From: JAWVZB01 sp033722375
GTDB lineage: Bacteria > Actinomycetota > Nitriliruptoria > Nitriliruptorales > Nitriliruptoraceae
Direction of reading: 5' to 3'
Length of the DNA: 9,708 nt
Assembly: GCA_033722375.1 (NCBI GenBank)
Contig: JAWVZB010000108.1
Location: 1-9,708, forward strand
The first letter of the stretch is position 1. The number at the start of each line of letters is the position of its first letter. The position numbers and the translations under genes were made by a program. The notes beneath the pieces were generated by a model that was given only the letters and a program-made list of their open reading frames with translations, searched no databases and was not told where the DNA came from. Positions 5,409-9,708 of this stretch are shown piece by piece.

Positions 5409-6460
5409 CAGCTCTCCTCGCTGTCGTCGCTGTCACCAGACGGGTCGTCGAGGTGCTCTGCCCGCCAATCGCCGCGCTCGTGGTACGGGACGTCATCGGG
5501 CGTCTTCCGGGCCTCGCGGCCCTGCGCACGGCCGCGCTGGTAGTTGGCCTCGGCCATCTTCCGTGACGCCTCGTCGATCATCTCGTCGCCGAACATGACC
5601 GCACCGCGGAGCTCCTCCTCGGTGGCCTCGTTGTAGGCATCGAGGATGTCGACGGCCCGCTCGAACTGCTCCTGGGACACGCCGTAGATGTCGTTCGCGG
5701 CCTCGATCTGTGCCGGGTGGAGCACCCACTTGCCGTCGAAGCCGAGGACCTGGGAGGTCTTGGCGACCTCGCGGAAGCCCTCGACGTCACGGACCTTCGC
5801 GTAGGGACCGTCGATGGCCTGGATGCCTTCGTTCCTCGCGTGGACCAGGACGGTGTAGAGCACCCAGTGCCAGTGATCGCCCGGGTAGTCGGGCTGGATG
5901 TCACCGACCGTCAGGCTCGGCATGCCGAGCGCCGCAGCCATGTCACCCGGACCGAAGATGAACGCCTCTGCACGCTCGGACGCGGCGAGGATCTCGCGGG
6001 CGTTGACGAGCCCCTGGGCGTTCTCGATCTGGATCTCGAGCCCGATGCGTCCGACCTCCCAGCCCTTCTCCATCTCGATCTGGGTGATGACGTGGTCGAC
6101 GAAGTCGACCTGGCCGGCGTACTGGACCTTCGGGACCATGATGCAGTCGAGGCGGTCACCGGCCCCCTCGACCACCGTGATGACGTCCTTCAGCGTCCAC
6201 TGGGTGGTCGCGTCGTTGACGCGGACGACACGGGTCTTGTCCCCCCAGTCCCCGTCTCGGAGCGCGGAGATCACGTTGTCGCGCGCCTCCTCCTTGGCCT
6301 TGGGGGCGACGCTGTCCTCGAGGTCGAGGAACACCTGGTCGGCGGCCAGACCCTGGGCCTTGCCGAGCATCTTGGTCGAGGATCCCGGGACGGCGAGACA
6401 CGAGCGACGAGGACGGTAGGGGCGGTCCTTCTGACGCAGGGCAGGCGGCGTCAGAGCCAT
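5408..6460 (-). CDS. mcl: Malyl-CoA/beta-methylmalyl-CoA/citramalyl-CoA lyase (CitE superfamily)
   Basis: A 350-residue cytosolic TIM-barrel lyase that reversibly splits malyl-CoA to acetyl-CoA plus glyoxylate, or beta-methylmalyl-CoA to propionyl-CoA plus glyoxylate. It resembles the Chloroflexus-type Mcl: SCLAVPGSSTKML (20-32), DQVFLDLEDSVAPKAKEEAR (41-60), DWGDKTRVVRVND (71-83), VEGAGDRLDCIMVPKVQ (97-113), IGLEIQIENAQGLVNA (139-154) with putative Mg ligand Glu146, FGPGDMAAALG (169-179) with Asp173, and FDGKWVLHPAQIEAAN (241-256). ATG 6460 is preceded by AAAGG at 7 nt; a longer frame to 7486 runs through the acyltransferase genes and is rejected. The last 40 or so residues form a charged, Asp/Ser-rich tail that I do not expect in this family. 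It is first in an ATGA-linked trio with the hydratase and the HAD phosphatase. The substrate could equally be citramalyl-CoA. Confidence 0.88.
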   Translation of the reverse strand: MALTPPALRQKDRPYRPRRSCLAVPGSSTKMLGKAQGLAADQVFLDLEDSVAPKAKEEARDNVISALRDGDWGDKTRVVRVNDATTQWTLKDVITVVEGAGDRLDCIMVPKVQYAGQVDFVDHVITQIEMEKGWEVGRIGLEIQIENAQGLVNAREILAASERAEAFIFGPGDMAAALGMPSLTVGDIQPDYPGDHWHWVLYTVLVHARNEGIQAIDGPYAKVRDVEGFREVAKTSQVLGFDGKWVLHPAQIEAANDIYGVSQEQFERAVDILDAYNEATEEELRGAVMFGDEMIDEASRKMAEANYQRGRAQGREARKTPDDVPYHERGDWRAEHLDDPSGDSDDSEES

Positions 6461-6570
6461 GGTGGGGCCTTTCTGGCTGGTGGGGGAAGAGCGTGTCCAC
6501 GAGGATGGCAGGTCCGGAGCTCCGAGCCCAATCGCACCGATGCCCGTTCGGCCAGCCGGGGGGACGCGCG
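6461..6570 (-). other. Intergenic region, likely promoter of the lyase operon
   Basis: These 110 nt separate the second acyltransferase stop from the lyase start and are the largest gap in the window. On the minus strand a weak TTGGGC-17/18-CATCCT pair can be drawn, with a 10-bp palindrome CGGAGCTCCG (6515-6524) in its spacer. Neither hexamer is convincing. I see no hairpin followed by a T-run that would end the acyltransferase transcript. Confidence 0.3.
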
Positions 6571-7344
6571 TCAAGCCGAGCGGCGTCGACGTCGCAACAG
6601 ATCGTGGACCTGAGCGGTCGCCTGGTCGGCGGTCGGCGCCCCGCCCCCGGCGCGCGCTGGCACCCACCATGCTCCCGGCGGAGTCCCGTCCGGATAGCTG
6701 GCGATAGCCGCGTTCAGCAAGCGGTGCACGGCGGACCAGAGCTCGGCGGTGACCGCTCGCGGGTCGTCGGCTTCGGTCGGGTGCAGCGGTTCGCCGTACC
6801 TGACCGACACGGGTAGCCGCCATGACCAGCGGGGCCAGCGACCCACGGTGTGGAACCGGTGGCTGCCCCAGCTCACGGCCGGGACGAGCGGCACCCCCGC
6901 CTGAGCGGCCAGCCGGGCTGCGCCGGTCTTGAACTCCATCAGCTCGAAGCTCGGAGAGATGGTCTGCTCGGGCAGCACGAGGATCAACTCGCCGTCGTGC
7001 AGCGCAGCCACGGCGCTGTCGAAGGCGCCCCGCCCCGCCCCACGGTGGACCGGGATGTGCTCCGCCTGCCGCATGAGCCAGCCGAAGACGGGTGTGCGGA
7101 ACAGCGACTCCTTGGCGAGGATGCGGACGGGGCGCCCGTAGGCCCGGTAAGGGCCACGCCCCACCGTGAAGAAGTCCCAGAAACTCGTGTGGTTCGCCGC
7201 GATGACGGCACCCCCGGAGGTCGGGACGTTGCCCAGCCCGCGGAAGTCGAACCGCCACGCCTGGAGGTCCATGATGGTGAACGCCGTTCGAGCGGCGAAA
7301 CGGTAGATCCAGGACGGGCGCGGGACCTCGCACTGCCCGCTCAC
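6571..7344 (-). CDS. PlsC-like 1-acyl-sn-glycerol-3-phosphate acyltransferase, second of a tandem pair
   Basis: A 257-residue membrane-associated LPLAT-family enzyme, expected to move an acyl group to lysophosphatidic acid or a related lysolipid at the inner face of the membrane. The catalytic HX4D box is NHTSFWD (His52, Asp57). Block II is VRILAKESLFRTP. Block III is PEQTISPSFELMEFKTGAARLA (from 125), where most family members read PEGTRS. Block IV is VPLVPAVSWG (151-160). The C-terminal YPDGTPPGAWWVPARAGG matches the neighbouring paralogue and is common in actinobacterial members. The N-terminus is less hydrophobic than that of the paralogue. The GTG start at 7344 overlaps the paralogue's TGA as GTGA. 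Acceptor and acyl donor are unknown; a mannoside or glycolipid acyltransferase role is possible. Confidence 0.87.
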   Translation of the reverse strand: MSGQCEVPRPSWIYRFAARTAFTIMDLQAWRFDFRGLGNVPTSGGAVIAANHTSFWDFFTVGRGPYRAYGRPVRILAKESLFRTPVFGWLMRQAEHIPVHRGAGRGAFDSAVAALHDGELILVLPEQTISPSFELMEFKTGAARLAAQAGVPLVPAVSWGSHRFHTVGRWPRWSWRLPVSVRYGEPLHPTEADDPRAVTAELWSAVHRLLNAAIASYPDGTPPGAWWVPARAGGGAPTADQATAQVHDLLRRRRRSA

Positions 7345-8156
7345 GATCGGCCGCCCCCGCCGTCGTCCGACGGGGAGCCGTCACCGCCCCGCTCCCAGCG
7401 CCTCTCCCGCGCCAGATGCTCGGCGAGAACGTCTTCATGAGCGGGGGCGGAGCCGCCGAGGTGCGCCGGGACCCACCAGTCGTCACCGGGCGCAGCCGGA
7501 TCCGGGTAGTCGCGCTGGATGCGGTCGAGCATCGTCTCCATGCGGTCCTGGAGCTCCTTGGTCACCGTCACCGGTTCGGCGTCACGGGGCACGTGGATGG
7601 GGTCGCCGTACTCGACCACCACGGGGATGCGGCGCACCAGTCGGGGGCGGTGGCCCTTCGTGGCGAACCGTTGCGTCCCCCATCCCACCGCCGGGATGAT
7701 CGGCACTCCGGCGGCCTGCGCCATCCTGACCGCGCCGGTCCGGAACGGCAGCAACCGGAAGCTCCTGGAGATCGTCTGCTCGGGAGCCACGGCCACGAGC
7801 TCCCCGTCCGCCAGCGCCTCGATCGCAGCATCGAACGCACGGTGCCGACTGTCCGACGAGGTGCGATCGACCGGTACCGCCCCGCCCAACCGGACGATCC
7901 AGCCGACCCACGGCGACTGCCAGATCTCCCGCTTGGCCAGGAAGCGAACGGGGCGGCGCAGCTCGATCACGATCGACCACGCGGCCATCACGAAGTCGAA
8001 GTAGCTGTGGTGGTTGAACGCGATGATCCCGCCACCGTCCCGGGGTACGTGGTCGAGGCCGCGCACGGTGATGCGCCAGCCCATGAGGATGCGAGCGAAC
8101 AGCACGGCGACGCCGGCGATGAACCGCCAGAAGAGGGGGAGACGTCGCTGCGCCAT
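7341..8156 (-). CDS. PlsC-like 1-acyl-sn-glycerol-3-phosphate acyltransferase, first of a tandem pair
   Basis: A 271-residue LPLAT-family acyltransferase with an N-terminal hydrophobic helix (about 8-26) that should hold it at the membrane. The HX4D box is NHHSYFD (His49, Asp54), block II VRFLAKREIWQSP, block III PEQTISRSFRLLPFRTGAVRMA (from 125), block IV VPIIPAVGWG (151-160). The C-terminus carries YPDPAAPGDDWWVPAHLGG and a Gly/Asp-rich tail. It is clearly paralogous to the next gene: the PEQTIS block falls at residue 125 in both, yet the two differ over most of their length, so the duplication is old. ATG 8156 has no purine-rich ribosome site in front of it; a small hairpin lies there instead. 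It starts 33 nt after the aminotransferase stop and may be cotranscribed with it. Substrate not determinable. Confidence 0.87.
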   Translation of the reverse strand: MAQRRLPLFWRFIAGVAVLFARILMGWRITVRGLDHVPRDGGGIIAFNHHSYFDFVMAAWSIVIELRRPVRFLAKREIWQSPWVGWIVRLGGAVPVDRTSSDSRHRAFDAAIEALADGELVAVAPEQTISRSFRLLPFRTGAVRMAQAAGVPIIPAVGWGTQRFATKGHRPRLVRRIPVVVEYGDPIHVPRDAEPVTVTKELQDRMETMLDRIQRDYPDPAAPGDDWWVPAHLGGSAPAHEDVLAEHLARERRWERGGDGSPSDDGGGGRS

Positions 8157-8168
8157 GTGGGCAGGATA

Positions 8169-8188
8169 GGTGGCCCCGTCCGGCCACC
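8169..8188 (-). other. Small hairpin between the aminotransferase and acyltransferase genes
   Basis: A perfect 7-bp inverted repeat, GGTGGCC-CCGTCC-GGCCACC on the plus strand, fills most of the 33-nt gap, ending 2 nt short of the aminotransferase stop and 12 nt before the acyltransferase ATG. No T-run follows it on the minus strand, so it is not a standard terminator. Its position would let it limit ribosome access to the acyltransferase start. Confidence 0.4.
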
Positions 8189-8189
8189 C

Positions 8190-9311
8190 TCAGGATTCCA
8201 GCAGCGTGTCGACTGCCTCGAGCAGGCGATCGACGTTCTGGTGGGTGGCGCCTTCCCCCATGAGACCGACGCGCCACGCCCGCCCCGCGAAGTCTCCGAG
8301 CCCGCCACCCACCTCGATGCCGTGCTCCGCGAGCAGACGCTGCCGCAGCTCGGCCTCGTCCGTCCCGGTCGGCCAGCCGAACGTCGTGAGCTGCGGCAGG
8401 CGATGGCCGTCCTGGGCCAAGAGCTCACAGCCGCGGTCCTGGATGTGCTCCTGGAAGAGCCGACCCACCTCCTCGTGGCGTGCCCACCGCTTCTCCAGTC
8501 CTTCCTCGACGACCAGGCGAAGGCCCTCGTGGAGCCCGAGCAGCGCCGAGATCGGGGCGGTGTGGTGGTAGGCCCGGTCCGTGCCCCAGTAGGAGCGGAT
8601 CCCGGTGACGTCGAGGTACCAGCTCTGCACCGGACCCCGACGGGAGGCGATGACGTCCTCGGCCTTGGCCGAGAAGGTGATGGGCGCCAGCCCCGGGGGG
8701 ACCGATAGGCACTTCTGGGTGCCTGCGTAGACGACGTCCAGCGACCACGCGTCGGTCTCGACGGGGATGCCACCCAACGAGGTCACGACATCGACCACGA
8801 GCAACGTCTCCCGGTCCGCGCACAGCGCCCCGACCTCCTCGAGCGGCTGGCGGACGCCCGTCGAGGTCTCGGCATGGACGAGGACGACGGCCCGCGCCCC
8901 CGGATGCTCGTCGAGCGCCTCCTCCACGCGGTCCGTCGGTATGACGCGGCCCCACGGTGCCTCGACGACGACGACGTCTGCGCCAGCTCGGCGGGCGGTG
9001 TCGGCGAGCCGACCCCCGAACACGCCGTTGACCCCGACGATGACCGTGTCGCCGGGCTCGACGATGTTGACGACGGCCGTCTCCATCCCGGCACTGCCGG
9101 TGCCGGAGACCGCGAACGTCAGGTCGTTCTCGGTGCGCAGCACGTGCCGCAGCAGGTGGGCGACCTGGTCGGTGACCTCGAGGAACCAGGGGTCGAGGTG
9201 GCCGACGAGTGCCCGCGCTTGTGCCTCGAGCACCCGGTCGTGGACCGGTGACGGACCAGGACCGAGCAGCAGCCGGTCCGGCGGGATCGCTGCGGGGAGC
9301 TCAGACGACAC
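8190..9311 (-). CDS. Class V aminotransferase, alanine/serine:glyoxylate (AGXT) type
   Basis: A 373-residue PLP enzyme of fold type I. Family members transfer the amino group of serine or alanine to glyoxylate or a related 2-oxoacid. The fit to the AGXT branch is close over the whole length: RLLLGPGPS (13-21), the cofactor-phosphate loop SGTGSAGMETAVVNIVEPGD (69-88), HAETSTGVRQPL (146-157), LVVDVVTSLGG (171-181) with PLP-contacting Asp174, Schiff-base Lys200 in YAGTQKCLSVPPGLAP, AYHHTAP (247-253), and GGLGDFAGRAWRVGLMG (336-352) with the likely carboxylate-binding Arg347. GTG 9311 is the likely start: it is in frame, overlaps ilvN by 11 nt and lies just before the conserved region, though no clear ribosome site precedes it. 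The frame continues upstream inside ilvN, which is a shadow. PhnW-like or PucG-like substrates are alternatives. Confidence 0.88.
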   Translation of the reverse strand: MSSELPAAIPPDRLLLGPGPSPVHDRVLEAQARALVGHLDPWFLEVTDQVAHLLRHVLRTENDLTFAVSGTGSAGMETAVVNIVEPGDTVIVGVNGVFGGRLADTARRAGADVVVVEAPWGRVIPTDRVEEALDEHPGARAVVLVHAETSTGVRQPLEEVGALCADRETLLVVDVVTSLGGIPVETDAWSLDVVYAGTQKCLSVPPGLAPITFSAKAEDVIASRRGPVQSWYLDVTGIRSYWGTDRAYHHTAPISALLGLHEGLRLVVEEGLEKRWARHEEVGRLFQEHIQDRGCELLAQDGHRLPQLTTFGWPTGTDEAELRQRLLAEHGIEVGGGLGDFAGRAWRVGLMGEGATHQNVDRLLEAVDTLLES

Positions 9312-9708
9312 GTTGCATGCGGAGCTTGCTGCCGTCGGTGATCGACCGGGCTCCACGGGCCAGGGCGATCGTGCCGGAGCGCACCATCTCGTTGATGCCG
9401 AACGGCTCGAGCAGCTCGACCATCGCCGCGAGCTTCTCGGGTGATCCGGCCGCCTCGATCGTGAGCGAGTCGTGGTCGACGTCGACGATCTTGGCGCGGA
9501 AGACGTCCGCCAGCTCGATGATCTGGCTGCGGTTCTCGGGCGTCGCCGACACCTTGACGAGCTGCAGTTCGCGCTCGACCGATTCGGCGGGGTCGAGCTC
9601 GACGATCTTGAGCACGTTGATGAGCTTGTTGAGCTGCTTCGTGACCTGTTCGAGCTGGACCGCCTCGGCACCGACCACGATCGTGAGTCGCGACACCCGC
9701 GGATCGTC
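9301..9708 (-). CDS. ilvN: Acetolactate synthase small (regulatory) subunit, 5' end outside window
   Basis: Partial: 135 residues are visible and the frame is still open at the window edge. IlvN binds the catalytic subunit IlvB and confers valine feedback on the first common step of branched-chain amino acid synthesis. The visible part opens at the end of the N-terminal ACT domain (DDPRVSRLTIVV), continues through LEQVTKQLNKLINVLKIVEL, and holds the C-terminal domain with ERELQLVKVSA, VFRAKIVDVDHDSLTIEAAG and LEPFGINEMVRSGTIALARG ARSITDG. A GTG at 9696 is an internal codon, not a start, because the conserved ACT domain must continue upstream. No ilvC follows, although ilvC commonly follows ilvN in actinobacteria; the glyoxylate-type aminotransferase takes that place with an 11-nt overlap. 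Confidence 0.95.
   Translation of the reverse strand, partial: DDPRVSRLTIVVGAEAVQLEQVTKQLNKLINVLKIVELDPAESVERELQLVKVSATPENRSQIIELADVFRAKIVDVDHDSLTIEAAGSPEKLAAMVELLEPFGINEMVRSGTIALARGARSITDGSKLRMQRVV

Noticed and set aside
5408..7486. Extended lyase frame of 692 codons through the acyltransferase genes
   Set aside because: The added part is Arg/Gly/Pro-rich shadow sequence over a solid acyltransferase gene; the lyase homology begins right after the ATG at 6460.
7416..8708. Plus-strand open frame of 430 codons opposite the acyltransferase and aminotransferase genes, and similar long plus-strand frames at 3236-4195, 2370-3269 and 5717-6613
   Set aside because: They are antisense to well-supported genes, have Arg/Asp/His/Val-rich composition typical of the opposite strand of GC-rich genes, and show no recognisable domain.
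8190..9671. Longer aminotransferase frame beginning inside ilvN
   Set aside because: The first 120 codons are Ser/Arg-rich shadow of ilvN; AGXT homology begins just after the GTG at 9311.
1..9708. Defence system, prophage, toxin-antitoxin or transposon content
   Set aside because: All genes fit ordinary metabolism or transport families. No integrase, transposase, terminal repeats or paired small genes were seen. dGTPase-like proteins can act in phage defence, but this one shows no defence neighbours.

Overview
The window is GC-rich DNA (roughly two thirds G+C) packed with genes. Every gene I can support lies on the minus strand, so transcription runs from position 9708 towards 1. Codon and residue bias, GTG starts, the acetolactate synthase small subunit sequence and the actinobacterial form of PlsC-like acyltransferase all point to an actinomycete (Actinomycetota). 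The acidic proteome and the Thr/Asp/Glu-rich lipoprotein linker would suit a marine or salt-tolerant lineage such as Nitriliruptoria or Acidimicrobiia, but that placement is only a guess. I see no tRNA, rRNA, CRISPR array, IS element, phage gene or integration scar. No gap between genes is longer than 110 bases.

In order of transcription: (1) 9708-8190, the 3' part of ilvN (cut by the window edge) overlaps by 11 nt an aminotransferase of the alanine/serine:glyoxylate type. (2) 8156-6571, two tandem paralogous 1-acyl-glycerol-3-phosphate acyltransferase-like genes joined by a GTGA overlap. (3) 6460-4312, three genes joined by ATGA overlaps: a malyl-CoA/beta-methylmalyl-CoA lyase (Mcl, CitE superfamily), a small MaoC-fold hydratase and a HAD-family 5'(3')-deoxyribonucleotidase-like phosphatase. 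(4) 4207-638, a PhnD-PhnC-PhnE-PhnE ABC importer for phosphonate, phosphite or phosphate: lipoprotein, ATPase and two permeases, the last three joined by 4-nt overlaps. (5) 623-1, the N-terminal two thirds or so of a type 2 dGTPase-like HD phosphohydrolase, 14 nt after the second permease and probably in the same transcript.

Two functional themes emerge. The first is CoA-ester carbon metabolism. The MaoC hydratase and the lyase should interconvert an unsaturated C5 CoA ester (mesaconyl-CoA, or possibly itaconyl-CoA), its hydroxyacyl-CoA and the cleavage products; for beta-methylmalyl-CoA these are glyoxylate and propionyl-CoA. A glyoxylate-type aminotransferase lies about 1.7 kb upstream. The second is phosphorus and nucleotide handling: a Phn-type importer is flanked directly by two deoxynucleotide-degrading enzymes, a nucleotidase upstream and a dGTPase downstream, with no C-P lyase or phosphonatase gene in view. 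I do not see a clearly new type of system. This gene set around the Phn transporter, and the palindromes in its leader, are the parts most worth a second look.
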